Below the pieces are notes generated by a model. The model was not told the DNA's origin and did not search any database. It saw nothing but the letters and a program-made list of their open reading frames with translations. From Streptococcus mitis (GTDB lineage: Bacteria > Bacillota > Bacilli > Lactobacillales > Streptococcaceae): a stretch of DNA of 52,256 nucleotides. The position numbers were made by a program, and so were the translations under genes. The stretch's first letter is position 1, and every line of letters starts with the position of its first letter. The stretch lies in the NCBI RefSeq assembly GCF_001579045.1, contig NZ_KQ970263.1:359458-411713 (forward strand), written 5' to 3'. Shown piece by piece: positions 1 through 8,133 of this stretch.

Positions 1-21
1 TCTTATTCTAAACCTATCAAT

Positions 22-1416
22 CTAGCACTTTTTAGCTTCATTCGCTTTCTTAGCAACTGCAATTTGGTATTTCACTTGGTCAAACCCTGTACCTCCCAAA
101 GAATTTCGTCTTTGAACAGCAGTTTTAGGTTGCAAGTAGACATAGATATCCTCGGCAATGAGGGAATGATAGGTTTGCAATTCCTCCAAAGTCCAATCTT
201 GGATATTTTTAGCAGACTTGATGGAGTCTAGAACTAATCTTCCCACAACCTCATGAGCTTCTCTAAATGGCAAGCCTTTCCCTGCCAAATAATCTGCCAA
301 CTCGGTCGCATTTGAAAAGTCCTTCTCTGTTGATTCTTGCATTTTTTCCTTGTTTACCTGCAAGCTAGATAACATACCTGCCAACACATCAAGGGAATTT
401 AAAATCGTTTCAACCGTATCAAACATCCCTTCCTTATCCTCTTGCAAATCCTTATTATAAGCTAAAGGCAAGGACTTCATGACTGTCAACAGTCCAAACA
501 GATTCCCATAAACTCTACCAGTCTTTCCTCGAATCAACTCAGCCATATCTGGATTTTTCTTTTGGGGCATAATAGAGGAACCTGTTGTAAACGTATCTGA
601 CAAGGTAATGAATTGGTACTCAAAACTACACCAATTGATCATTTCTTCGCAAAAACGACTCATATGCATCATGAGTATGCTGGCATTGGATAGAAATTCT
701 AAGATAAAATCGCGGTCACTAACAGCATCCAAAGAATTTGTATAAGGCTGCTTAAACTCCAGCAAATCGCTAGACAATTGGCGATCAATGGGGAAAGTCG
801 TTCCTGCCAAAGCTGCCGCACCTAGAGGGCATAGGTCTGTATGCTGCTGGTTAAATTCAAAACGTTCACTGTCTCTTTGAAACATATTGTGGTAAGCCAT
901 CAGGTGGTGGGCAAAACTAATCGGCTGGGCATGTTGCAGATGGGTATAGCCCGGCATGATCGTCTCCACATGATTTTCCGCCAAGTCTAATAAAACACCC
1001 TTGAGATGAGCCAGTTTATCTAGGACATGGCCTAGTTGCTCCTTGAGATACAAGTGCATATCTGTCGCAACTTGGTCATTTCGAGAACGAGCCGTATGTA
1101 GCTTCCCTGCAAGGGGACCAATTTTTTCTGTCAGCAATACTTCCATATTCATATGAATATCTTCGTTTGCGATATCAAAGTCAAGTTGGCCTGCCTCTAG
1201 CTCTTCTAAAAGTTCTTTCAAGCCTTCTTGAATCTTTTCTGACTCCTCCAAACTCAAAATGCCCGTCTGACCCAACATCTGAACGTGGGCTAAAGAACCA
1301 ATCACATCAAATTTAGCTAATTTCTGGTCAAAAGATATACTCGCACCAAAGCGCTCTACCCAGTCTTCGACAGCACCTTCAAAGCGACCACCCCATAATT
1401 TTGTATTCTTAGCCAT
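22..1416 (-). CDS. argH: Argininosuccinate lyase
   Basis: Cytoplasmic enzyme that splits argininosuccinate into arginine and fumarate, the last step of arginine synthesis. The 464-residue product has the normal family length. Visible motifs are SRSRNDQ-like residues near 108-115, the [10 protein letters not shown] segment at 156-165, and the fumarase/lyase signature [11 protein letters not shown] at 279-289 with its flexible catalytic serine loop. The ATG start is preceded by GAGGTGG at good spacing. It lies 28 bp downstream of argG on the same strand, so the two are almost certainly cotranscribed. No upstream arginine genes are present here, so the pair most likely converts imported or recycled citrulline and aspartate to arginine. 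The identification is secure; the physiological role is inference. Confidence 0.97.
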   Translation of the reverse strand: MAKNTKLWGGRFEGAVEDWVERFGASISFDQKLAKFDVIGSLAHVQMLGQTGILSLEESEKIQEGLKELLEELEAGQLDFDIANEDIHMNMEVLLTEKIGPLAGKLHTARSRNDQVATDMHLYLKEQLGHVLDKLAHLKGVLLDLAENHVETIMPGYTHLQHAQPISFAHHLMAYHNMFQRDSERFEFNQQHTDLCPLGAAALAGTTFPIDRQLSSDLLEFKQPYTNSLDAVSDRDFILEFLSNASILMMHMSRFCEEMINWCSFEYQFITLSDTFTTGSSIMPQKKNPDMAELIRGKTGRVYGNLFGLLTVMKSLPLAYNKDLQEDKEGMFDTVETILNSLDVLAGMLSSLQVNKEKMQESTEKDFSNATELADYLAGKGLPFREAHEVVGRLVLDSIKSAKNIQDWTLEELQTYHSLIAEDIYVYLQPKTAVQRRNSLGGTGFDQVKYQIAVAKKANEAKKC

Positions 1417-1444
1417 ATCACATCCACCTCTCTATCCAATAGCC

Positions 1445-2641
1445 CTATTTGGCGCTTTTTTGAACCTCAGAATGAACCTTGGTTGGAAGTCCCCACAACT
1501 TAATAAAGCCAACAGCCGCATCTTGGTCAAAGGTATCCGCACTAGTATACGTCGCCAAATTTTCATCGTAAAGTGAATTTGGTGATTTCCGAGCCACGAC
1601 CTGAGCGCTCCCCTTATACAGTTTAACTTTTGCAGTTCCATTGACAACTTTTTGAGTCTCTTTAATATAAGCAATCAAGGCTTGTGTAGCCGGACTAAAC
1701 CACAAAGCATTATAAATAAGATTTGATAATTCATTCTCTATGATTGGTTTAAAATGAGCCACTTCTCTCACAAGCGTCAAATCCTCAATTTCCTTATGAG
1801 CTGTAAGCAGGGTCACTGCACCTGGACACTCATAGATTTCTCTTGATTTAATCCCAACCAAGCGATTTTCCACGTGGTCAATCCGTCCAACACCATGTTT
1901 TCCAGCTATTTCATTGAGTTTTTGAATCAAATCTGCCAATTTTAGCCCTTCTCCATTGAGGGAAACTGGAACACCTTCACTAAACTCAATCTCAATGTAT
2001 TCTGGCATATCTGGAGCTTGCTCTGGAGAAGTTGTGATACCAAAGGCTTCTTCTGGAGCCTGATTCCATGGATTTTCCAAAATACCACACTCATTGGCAC
2101 GTCCCCAAAGGTTTTGGTCAACAGAGTAAGGATTGTCAAGGTCAGCAGGAACAGGCACCCCATTTTCCTTAGCAAAATCAATCTCTTCCTCTCGAGACCA
2201 TTTCCATTCACGAACAGGAGCAATCACTTTTAAATTGGGATCCAAGGCTGCAATGGATACTTCAAAACGTACTTGGTCATTCCCCTTACCGGTACAACCA
2301 TGAGCAATTGTAGTCGCTCCTGTTTGATGCGCGATTTCAACCAATTTTTTAGAAATCAGAGGGCGGCTCAAGGCAGACACCAAAGGATATTTCTGCTCAT
2401 AATAGGCATGAGCTTGAAGGGCTACCAATACATAATCTGTAGCAAATTCGTCCTGTACATCAATGACGTAGGATTCAACCGCTCCAACTTTGAGAGCCTT
2501 ATCATGGATGAAATCCAAATCTTTGCCTTCACCTACATTCATACAAACTGCAACGACATCGTAATCTTTCTTCAACCAAGTAATTGCAACTGATGTATCC
2601 AAACCGCCAGAATAGGCCAAAATTACTTTTTCTTTACTCAT
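1445..2641 (-). CDS. argG: Argininosuccinate synthase
   Basis: Joins citrulline and aspartate with ATP to give argininosuccinate, feeding ArgH. The N-terminus carries the ATP pyrophosphatase loop [11 protein letters not shown] at residues 9-19. The 398-residue length and colinear motifs such as [13 protein letters not shown] and the [13 protein letters not shown] segment are typical. The ATG is preceded by an AAGGAAAAG ribosome site. The upstream lipoprotein gene ends only 29 bp before this start and there is no obvious terminator between them, so argG and argH are probably read from the ArgR-like promoter in front of the lipoprotein gene. That links amino-acid uptake to arginine synthesis. 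Confidence 0.97.
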   Translation of the reverse strand: MSKEKVILAYSGGLDTSVAITWLKKDYDVVAVCMNVGEGKDLDFIHDKALKVGAVESYVIDVQDEFATDYVLVALQAHAYYEQKYPLVSALSRPLISKKLVEIAHQTGATTIAHGCTGKGNDQVRFEVSIAALDPNLKVIAPVREWKWSREEEIDFAKENGVPVPADLDNPYSVDQNLWGRANECGILENPWNQAPEEAFGITTSPEQAPDMPEYIEIEFSEGVPVSLNGEGLKLADLIQKLNEIAGKHGVGRIDHVENRLVGIKSREIYECPGAVTLLTAHKEIEDLTLVREVAHFKPIIENELSNLIYNALWFSPATQALIAYIKETQKVVNGTAKVKLYKGSAQVVARKSPNSLYDENLATYTSADTFDQDAAVGFIKLWGLPTKVHSEVQKSAK

Positions 2642-2670
2642 TTCTTTTCCTTATTTTCCTTATTCCTATT

Positions 2671-3477
2671 TTATTTTTCAATGGATGCTTTAAAGGCATC
2701 ATCAATTAATTTTTCCAAGTCTCCAGAATCCTTCAACTTTTGAATAGCCTGATCAACTGCCGCCTTCAATTCCTTACTATCTTTTTTCATGGCGACAGCG
2801 TAGGAATCATCCTTTTCTTGATCAAACTCAATTTCAGCAATTGCTAAATCGGGATTATTTTCCACAAATCCCTTGGCAACTGGTTCTTCAAAGATAACGG
2901 CATCCAATTGACCTGATTTTAAATCTGTAATCAAATTTCCATTTTTAGGCAGAGATACGAGGGAAGAATTTTGTAGTAAGTCTTTCGCCATCGTCTCTTG
3001 AATCGAACCTTTCTGCGCTCCAACCTTTTTCTGAGCCAAGTCATTTACAGACTGATAAGTAGCTAGATCAGATTTTTTTACAATAACCTTGTTCTTGGAA
3101 GTATAGTATGGGACTGAAAAGTCAAACACCTTGCTCCGTTCATCTGTCTTAGAAACACCTGATATGGCAAGGTCGGCCTTTCCTGATTGAACACTGGCCA
3201 GTACATTGTCAAAACTCATGGGTGATAGTTCCAATTCGACACCTAGTTCTGTTGCGATAGCTTTGGCTAATTCGATATCTGAACCCACAATCTGATTTTT
3301 CCCATCAACCACTTTTTGGTATTCAAATGGAGCAAAATCTGGATTGAGAGCTACAACCAATTTTCCTTTGGACTTGATGGCTTCAATTCCAGCCGATTGA
3401 TTGTTACTACAAGCAAATAGTAGGGGGAGCATCACTAAACCAAACATCGTCATCAACACCTTCTTTATCTTATTCAT
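2671..3477 (-). CDS. Amino-acid ABC transporter substrate-binding lipoprotein
   Basis: Extracytoplasmic solute-binding protein of the polar amino acid family (SBP family 3), anchored to the outer face of the membrane by a lipid. I chose the ATG at 3477 rather than the longer reading frame from 3579. It is preceded by AAAGGAGG, begins with a basic lipoprotein signal peptide (MNKIKK, then a hydrophobic stretch), and has a lipobox LLFAC with the modified cysteine at residue 23; the upstream extension contains the promoter itself. The product is 268 residues. Typical segments are GSDIELAKAIATELG, SGVSKTDERSKVFDFS and the C-terminal NPDLAIAEIEF region. No permease or ATPase gene is adjacent, so it must share transport subunits encoded elsewhere. 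Position before argGH and the ArgR-like operator suggest arginine or a related substrate (inference). Confidence 0.92.
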   Translation of the reverse strand: MNKIKKVLMTMFGLVMLPLLFACSNNQSAGIEAIKSKGKLVVALNPDFAPFEYQKVVDGKNQIVGSDIELAKAIATELGVELELSPMSFDNVLASVQSGKADLAISGVSKTDERSKVFDFSVPYYTSKNKVIVKKSDLATYQSVNDLAQKKVGAQKGSIQETMAKDLLQNSSLVSLPKNGNLITDLKSGQLDAVIFEEPVAKGFVENNPDLAIAEIEFDQEKDDSYAVAMKKDSKELKAAVDQAIQKLKDSGDLEKLIDDAFKASIEK

Positions 3478-3510
3478 AACAAAGCCTCCTTTATGTTTAT
3501 TCTTTTTGGT

Positions 3511-3546
3511 TGTATAAATAATACACCTATCTTCATCCTTTGTCAA
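3511..3546 (-). promoter_or_regulatory. Promoter of the lipoprotein-argGH operon with ArgR-like palindrome
   Basis: On the minus strand TTGACA (3541-3546) and TATTAT (3518-3523) are separated by exactly 17 bp, a near-consensus sigma-A promoter. The inverted repeat TGTAT-AAATA-ATACA (3511-3525) lies over the -10 box. It resembles half an ARG box as bound by ArgR/AhrC repressors, so arginine repression is plausible. The promoter is seen directly; the regulator is inferred from the pattern and from the arginine genes downstream. Confidence 0.75.
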
Positions 3547-3550
3547 GCCT

Positions 3551-3572
3551 AAATTGAAAAATTTTTCAATTT
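3551..3572. repeat. Perfect 22-bp A/T palindrome upstream of the lipoprotein promoter
   Basis: The arms AAATTGAAAAA and TTTTTCAATTT form an uninterrupted perfect palindrome. It sits four bp beyond the -35 box of the lipoprotein-argGH promoter and immediately before the bacteriocin cassette terminator. It could be an additional operator or a bent-DNA upstream element. No family of binding protein is indicated by sequence alone. Confidence 0.6.
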
Positions 3573-3577
3573 GAAAC

Positions 3578-3618
3578 AAAAAAACCTAGAAATACTACAT
3601 AAAAATGTCATTCCTAGG
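3578..3618 (-). terminator. Rho-independent terminator of the bacteriocin cassette
   Basis: Read on the minus strand after the ABC ATPase stop, CCTAGGAATGACAT pairs imperfectly with ATGTAGTATTTCTAGG across a short T-rich loop. It is followed by seven T residues (3578-3584 on the plus strand are A). It separates the cassette from the next operon. Confidence 0.75.
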
Positions 3619-3683
3619 CGTATTTATGCTATTTCTCTCTGGAAAACATGAGTATCCAGTCAGTCAAAAGGAGCTGAATGAAC

Positions 3684-4325
3684 TCATTTTCCCTCGCCCA
3701 ATTCAATGATTCGATGACATTGTTGGGCTACATAAGCATCGTGGGTCACAATAATAACTGTTTTCCCCTCTCGATTCATCTCTAAGAGAAACTTCAAGAC
3801 CAAATCTCTATTTTCAGGATCTAGCGAACCTGTCGGTTCATCGGCTAAAATCAGCTGGCTGGGTTTTAAGATGGCTCTAGCAACTGCAATTCGTTGTTGT
3901 TCGCCACCAGACAACTCGGAGACCTTTTGATGCAAAGTAGCTGACAAACCTACTCGCTCTAAAATCTCTTCCACCTTTTTGAGCTTGTCTTTCTTGGACA
4001 ATTTCACATATTTCAGTGCCAGCATAAGATTGTACTCGACCGTTTCATCATCAATCAAGGCAAAATTTTGAAATAGATAAGAGATATGTTCACGGATTAT
4101 TGTTTGTGATTTAGCAGAATTGACTGCTAGATTTTTCTGACCAAAAATCTCATACCGTCCGCTATAATCACCATCTATCAAACCCAATAAATTTAACAAG
4201 GTCGACTTACCACTACCACTCTTGCCAACAATGGCTACCAAATCCCCCTGATCAATCCTGAGAGATAAGTTATCCAAAATCACTTTTCCCCCAATGGTTT
4301 TGGTAATATTTTCCAACTCAATCAT
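3684..4325 (-). CDS. Lactococcin 972-type bacteriocin ABC transporter, ATP-binding protein
   Basis: Cytoplasmic ATPase subunit of a MacB-type exporter. The 213-residue protein shows Walker A GKSGSGKST near residue 34, a Q-loop in YLFQNFALI, the ABC signature LSGGEQQR, Walker B LILADEPT and the switch histidine in IIVTHD. Its start codon overlaps the stop of the permease gene by 4 bp (ATGA), so the two are translationally coupled. Together with the 702-residue membrane protein and the lactococcin 972 homologue it forms the standard three-gene cassette. In the family these two subunits are thought to export the bacteriocin or give self-immunity; which applies here cannot be told from sequence. 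Confidence 0.93.
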   Translation of the reverse strand: MIELENITKTIGGKVILDNLSLRIDQGDLVAIVGKSGSGKSTLLNLLGLIDGDYSGRYEIFGQKNLAVNSAKSQTIIREHISYLFQNFALIDDETVEYNLMLALKYVKLSKKDKLKKVEEILERVGLSATLHQKVSELSGGEQQRIAVARAILKPSQLILADEPTGSLDPENRDLVLKFLLEMNREGKTVIIVTHDAYVAQQCHRIIELGEGK

Positions 4326-6430
4326 AAGATGCCCCCTTTCAATAACTCTACTAGACTTTTTTTCTCCATCCTAGAAGCCAAGACTAGCACAAATAGCATA
4401 TCCAGACATGTAAAGCCTGCAAACAGCAGGAGTGGCAAGAGCGCATGGGCAAAGAAAATCAAGACTAGAAGAGGCAGACTATAGCCCATCAAGAGCAGAA
4501 CTAAGAGAGCGCGGTAGCGATCGACCAGTTTCCACCCCATAAACTTCTTGGTAATGATATCCCTGCGCTTCAATAAGAAAGTAGTAACGAGTAAAAAGTA
4601 GGAAATCATCATGCTAAGGAGACCAAACAAAGCAAAGAGTATATTAAGATTTCGAACTGCATCTCGATAAGAATCCACTTTCTCTTGTTGAATGGCTTGA
4701 ATCGATGAAAATTTTAAATAATTCCCATCTGATAATTTCTCAACTAACTCCGTAATCACTTTTTGATTTTGTTCTGTATTTTCAACTTTCATCGGGTTGT
4801 TTAAACCTGTCGTTGACAAGCGAGTCTTTTCTTCCCACATCATGTCTTGATCATTTACTAGACTAATGATTGGATTGTGGAGATTTTCCTTTCGATCATT
4901 ATTATAAGGGAAGAAAGACCAATCTCCTTCATAGTAGGCAATTTCTACATCCATATCTTCTATTGTTTGCTTTTGCTGATCTTCATACCTCATAGAAAGA
5001 TAGGCGATGGATTTTCCCAAGAACTGATTCTTACCTTCTTGTCCTTTGTCACTGGCTGGCATCAAAATAACTTTTTTAGTGCCGGTATCTGGTAACTTGA
5101 ATCCCTTGCTCTTTAGAAAATTGCTATTAGCATAGTAAACATCTACCTTATCAGGCAGTTGGTAGTGCTGTACTTGTTCAGCTTTGATGACTGGTTTGAT
5201 AGGAAGACTCCCACTTCGCACATAGTTTACTTGTGTTTTTGCTAGCAAGTCTTGATAAAATTGGTAGAAATAATCTGTAGATTTCCCTGACCCTGCTAGC
5301 TCTTCTTGCCACAGATTATCATTGAGTTTGAAGGTTTCTAAGGTCAGGTAATTTCCTTGGCTTACCCACTGTTGCTGATAAGTAAGTTCTTTGTTTTCTT
5401 GTTCTAGACTTCTGCCCACCCCAATCAGTAAAACCGTCAATAAAATAGTTGTCCCTATTTTCATCACATAATTGAAGATAAGACCAAGTTTGACAGATGA
5501 AAAACCTTTCAACATGGAACTAACTGTCATTTTCTGAATCATCAGGTAGGTCAGCCAACTGATGAACAAATACAACTGTAAAAGCAGAAATTGGGATAAG
5601 AGTAAACTTGGGAACAGAAGTTTTGGCCTGTAGTCCAGCACTAAAAATAGTCCCAAGTCAATGACAAGACTTCCACCCAAGAGAAGATAAAAATTAGTCT
5701 TTACAAAACCAGCTAAAATCGCTCCGCTTTGAAAACCAAGTAACTTTTGAACCCCCACTCGTTTCATCTCCATCATCGGCTGATAAACTGTTACTAACAC
5801 AAGAAGTAAAATAGCCAAGACAAAAACAATGGCAGATAAAAGCAAATCTCGATTTATGACTTCCACTGCACTTTTATAGGTAGGCTCTAGCAAGGTAGCC
5901 TGGTCTATCTTGAAAAAATCGCTCCATTTCTGTACAATCCTATCCTTATCCATCTCTTGTGTAGAAGTTATCGTATAGCGACCATTTAAACTACGAGATG
6001 TATCCTTGATATAGGTTTGAAAAGTTATAAGCTGAATAGGCTTGGCTTTTAGAAAGGTCGGTATCGTACCAAGTTTATTAGAAATTTCTTTATTACTGTA
6101 GACTCCTTCACCATCTGTGGTAAAATCAAGAGAAGAAATCCCAAACTCTTGGTAGGGGAAGGTATCTTTATCAAAAACACCAGACTTGATTACCTCATCA
6201 CCACTGTCTGTTTTGATGATGGAGACTTTGTACTCCTTTGATACATCCTCAAAAAATCGAAGAACAGACGCTGCAGGTTCGTTAATATCTTTCAAATACA
6301 AATCCAAAGAATCTACAGTCTTTCCCATTTCCCGAATCCGAACCGCTTCACGTGTGTAGTTTACATTAAAAACAAAAAAAGTGGTACACAGCAACAGCAG
6401 AAACATACAAAGATGACTGATTTTTTTCAT
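4322..6430 (-). CDS. Bacteriocin-associated integral membrane (ABC permease-like) protein
   Basis: Large membrane protein of 702 residues. It has one N-terminal membrane segment, a long extracytoplasmic domain (roughly residues 30-190), a cluster of hydrophobic segments (about 195-350), a second large soluble domain and a C-terminal group of membrane segments ending in LLKGGIL. This layout is that of the bacteriocin-associated membrane proteins found next to lactococcin 972 homologues, a FtsX/MacB-like permease fold. The ATG follows GGAGGT. A strong hairpin lies just upstream, between this gene and the bacteriocin gene. Export or immunity function is inferred from the family and neighbours. 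Confidence 0.88.
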   Translation of the reverse strand: MKKISHLCMFLLLLCTTFFVFNVNYTREAVRIREMGKTVDSLDLYLKDINEPAASVLRFFEDVSKEYKVSIIKTDSGDEVIKSGVFDKDTFPYQEFGISSLDFTTDGEGVYSNKEISNKLGTIPTFLKAKPIQLITFQTYIKDTSRSLNGRYTITSTQEMDKDRIVQKWSDFFKIDQATLLEPTYKSAVEVINRDLLLSAIVFVLAILLLVLVTVYQPMMEMKRVGVQKLLGFQSGAILAGFVKTNFYLLLGGSLVIDLGLFLVLDYRPKLLFPSLLLSQFLLLQLYLFISWLTYLMIQKMTVSSMLKGFSSVKLGLIFNYVMKIGTTILLTVLLIGVGRSLEQENKELTYQQQWVSQGNYLTLETFKLNDNLWQEELAGSGKSTDYFYQFYQDLLAKTQVNYVRSGSLPIKPVIKAEQVQHYQLPDKVDVYYANSNFLKSKGFKLPDTGTKKVILMPASDKGQEGKNQFLGKSIAYLSMRYEDQQKQTIEDMDVEIAYYEGDWSFFPYNNDRKENLHNPIISLVNDQDMMWEEKTRLSTTGLNNPMKVENTEQNQKVITELVEKLSDGNYLKFSSIQAIQQEKVDSYRDAVRNLNILFALFGLLSMMISYFLLVTTFLLKRRDIITKKFMGWKLVDRYRALLVLLLMGYSLPLLVLIFFAHALLPLLLFAGFTCLDMLFVLVLASRMEKKSLVELLKGGIL

Positions 6431-6449
6431 AAAAGTACCTCCACTAAAG

Positions 6450-6478
6450 TTTTCCCTCTCCTAATAGGAGAGGGAAAA
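6450..6478. other. Perfect 13-bp hairpin between bacteriocin and permease genes
   Basis: TTTTCCCTCTCCT and AGGAGAGGGAAAA pair perfectly around a 3-base loop. It starts 7 bp after the bacteriocin stop and ends just before the permease ribosome site. On the minus strand no T-run follows the stem, so it is not a classic terminator. A segmental-stability or partial-attenuation hairpin that lets the bacteriocin be made in excess of its transporter fits better (inference). Confidence 0.7.
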
Positions 6479-6484
6479 TTTCAC

Positions 6485-6769
6485 TTAAAATCCATAGAAA
6501 TATTCTAATCCTGTTGGCGGAATTTTATTAAGGGAAGCTTGAGCCCAAACCTCGGGATCTTCACGATCCTTAGAGATTCTACCTCCATGCTTGACAGTTG
6601 CTGTATGAGATCGAGTAGAATGTAAATAATCAGAATATCCAAAAGTTCCTGTCCAACCTACTCCATAGTTCCATTGACCACCATCAACCCATTCTGCTAA
6701 AGCATTTGTAGTAGCAAGTATACCACATACCATTAAAGATGCAACACCAATTCTAACTAATTTTCTCAT
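6485..6769 (-). CDS. Lactococcin 972 family bacteriocin precursor
   Basis: The 94-residue precursor has a Sec signal peptide (basic MRKLVR, hydrophobic core, NALA cleavage site near residue 25), giving a mature peptide of about 69 residues starting EWVDGG. The mature part shows the family hallmarks: an aromatic glycine-rich N-terminus (WNYGVGW), the SHTATVKHGG segment matching the THSATV part of lactococcin 972, WAQASL, and a terminal aromatic cluster YFYGF. Lactococcin 972 itself blocks septum formation by binding lipid II in lactococci; activity here is inferred. The ATG follows AGGAGAAA. It is the first large gene of the cassette, downstream of the small peptide ORF. Confidence 0.92.
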   Translation of the reverse strand: MRKLVRIGVASLMVCGILATTNALAEWVDGGQWNYGVGWTGTFGYSDYLHSTRSHTATVKHGGRISKDREDPEVWAQASLNKIPPTGLEYFYGF

Positions 6770-6792
6770 GATTTATTTCTCCTATTATCGAG

Positions 6793-6813
6793 AGCTGTTC
6801 CGTAAAAACAGCT
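6793..6813. other. Small hairpin in the bacteriocin leader
   Basis: AGCTGTT and AACAGCT form a 7-bp stem with a 7-base loop, 24 bp before the bacteriocin start on the minus strand. With no T-run it is not a terminator. It may protect the processed 5' end of the bacteriocin message. Confidence 0.4.
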
Positions 6814-6881
6814 ATAGTAATTTATCAACAAGTATCGTAGTCCATTGGACTCACCTTCCTTTCATTTTTACAACTAGCGCA

Positions 6882-6968
6882 TTATATCGGCCATTTCCAT
6901 GGGAAAACCGTAGCAATGCTGAATAAAAAAGCAAGAACAACTAAAAAGCGAAAAACTTTTTTATTCAT
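6882..6968 (-). CDS. Candidate short hydrophobic pheromone precursor (28 residues, Trp-x-Trp)
   Basis: A 28-codon ORF with an ATG preceded by AGGAGGG at ideal spacing and a TATACT -10 box 34 bp upstream. The product has a basic start (MNKKVFRF), a hydrophobic core and the C-terminus VFPWKWPI. Size, charge pattern and position divergent from an Rgg-type regulator gene match the SHP/ComS class of streptococcal pheromone precursors. The Trp-x-Trp tail recalls the WxW signal of the pneumococcal RtgS pheromone as I remember it. It is the first ORF before the bacteriocin on the same strand. That class is exported and trimmed, then re-imported by the Ami/Opp permease to bind Rgg. Translation is well supported by the ribosome site; the pheromone role is inference. 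The alternative is a leader peptide without signalling function. Confidence 0.72.
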   Translation of the reverse strand: MNKKVFRFLVVLAFLFSIATVFPWKWPI

Positions 6969-7001
6969 ACTCTTTCCCTCCTATCTGTATTTTGTATCTA
7001 T

Positions 7002-7049
7002 AGTATACCTCTTCTTTACTCTATTTTAAAATTAGTTAACTTTTTTCAC
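7002..7049 (-). promoter_or_regulatory. Peptide/bacteriocin promoter with upstream regulator box
   Basis: The minus-strand -10 TATACT is at 7002-7007. No convincing -35 hexamer lies at 17 bp; the region is A/T rich. The 15-bp box GTGAAAAAAGTTAAC occupies 7035-7049, just upstream of where -35 would be. A good -10, a poor -35 and an abutting box is the arrangement expected of an activator-dependent promoter, as for Rgg targets. Confidence 0.6.
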
Positions 7050-7136
7050 ACATTATTTTAGTTTTCTTTTTTACTATTCCTGTTACTATGATACAATATT
7101 TTTAACTAGATTTTATTATTTGTTAACTTTTTTCAC
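7035..7136 (+). repeat. Two identical 15-bp boxes flanking the divergent promoters
   Basis: GTTAACTTTTTTCAC occurs at 7035-7049 and again at 7122-7136, perfectly identical and 87 bp apart. One copy abuts the peptide promoter. The other lies in the 5' leader of the regulator gene, directly before its ribosome site. A simple reading is activation at the first copy and autoregulation at the second. The repeats are seen directly; the binding protein is inferred. Confidence 0.75.
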
Positions 7137-7151
7137 GAAAAGGAGTAAATC

Positions 7152-8015
7152 ATGCGTTATGATTTCGGGAAAGTATATAAAGAAATACGCGAGTCAAAAG
7201 GATTGACCCAAGAAGAGGTCTGTGGAAATGTCATCTCAAGAACCAGCCTATCAAAGATTGAAAGCGGCAAGGCAACTCCCAAATATGAAAATATGGAATT
7301 TCTTCTCCGTCAAATCAATATGAGTTTTGAAGAGTTTGACTACATCTGCCATCTCTATCAACCGAGCCAACGAACAGAAATCATGCAAACTTATCTTAAT
7401 ATGAGTTCTATCATTGGCAGCAGTGGTCTAGTTGATTTTTTTGAAACATGCCAAAACTATCTCAAGACCCATCATGACCTCCCTATAGAAGAGATCAGGG
7501 ATATGCTGGAAGTTGTCATTCATATCCGTCAACATGGTACAGAGCAACTATCAGACCAAGTGAAACAGACTATCCAAAAACTGTGGGAAAAAATTGAAAA
7601 ACAAGATACATGGTATGAAAGTGACCTAAAAATCCTCAATACCATCCTTTTCAGCTTGCCCATTGAACACCTCCATCTCATCACTGGAAAAATCTTGCAA
7701 CGCTTAGAAGTCTATAAAAACTATCAACATTTATATGACTTGCGAATGACAATTCTATTAAACCTTTCCACACTCTATCTATACAATCAAGATAAAAACA
7801 TGTGTAAGCAAATCTGCTACACTTTACTGGAGGATGCCAAAAACAAGAAAAGCTACGATATGCTTGCTATCTGCTATATCCGTATTGGGATTTGTACAGA
7901 CGATTCTAAACTTATCCAAAAAGGTTTCTCACTTCTGGAGCTGATCGAGGAAACTTCTATGCTGTCTCATCTCAAAAAAGAAGTAGAGAGCTATTACCAG
8001 CCGAAAGAAAGATAA
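7152..8015 (+). CDS. Rgg-family peptide-responsive transcriptional regulator
   Basis: The 287-residue protein has an N-terminal XRE helix-turn-helix (about residues 6-60, with GLTQEEVCGNVISRTSLSKIESG). It is followed by an all-helical C-terminal region of roughly 220 residues in the pattern of the TPR-like Rgg/MutR domain that binds short peptides. Size and layout match Rgg regulators of streptococci. The ATG follows AAAGGAG. A promoter with TACAAT at 7092-7097 and a weak -35 near 7070 lies upstream. It is divergent from the small hydrophobic peptide ORF and the bacteriocin cassette and shares the duplicated 15-bp box with them. Its likely job is sensing the peptide and switching the cassette on (inference). 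Confidence 0.88.
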   Translation: MRYDFGKVYKEIRESKGLTQEEVCGNVISRTSLSKIESGKATPKYENMEFLLRQINMSFEEFDYICHLYQPSQRTEIMQTYLNMSSIIGSSGLVDFFETCQNYLKTHHDLPIEEIRDMLEVVIHIRQHGTEQLSDQVKQTIQKLWEKIEKQDTWYESDLKILNTILFSLPIEHLHLITGKILQRLEVYKNYQHLYDLRMTILLNLSTLYLYNQDKNMCKQICYTLLEDAKNKKSYDMLAICYIRIGICTDDSKLIQKGFSLLELIEETSMLSHLKKEVESYYQPKER

Positions 8016-8034
8016 AAAAGCTTAGCTTCTAAAT

Positions 8035-8097
8035 AAAACCACACAGTGATTTCAGTCTTGAACACAATCAAGTTGAAAGAAACACTGTGTGGTTTTT
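8035..8097 (+). terminator. Bidirectional terminator after the Rgg gene
   Basis: AAAACCACACAGTG (8035-8048) pairs with CACTGTGTGGTTTT (8083-8096), enclosing a further small stem (CTTGA/TCAAG), and is followed by T residues on the plus strand. The run of A before the stem means it can also stop minus-strand transcription from the 195-residue ORF at 8134. Confidence 0.85.
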
Positions 8098-8133
8098 GAA
8101 TGTTTAGAGGTTAGTTTTTTGGGTAATTGTCTA

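Noticed and set aside
2018-2593. Plus-strand ORFs opposite argG, and similar long antisense frames over pavB, purL and others
   Set aside because: Shadows of conserved genes; no ribosome sites and no family features.
6836-6860. Six-codon ORF (MDYDTC) with a ribosome-site-like GGAAGG between the candidate pheromone and the bacteriocin
   Set aside because: Too short, no signal-like features, and overlaps the leader of the bacteriocin; likely chance.
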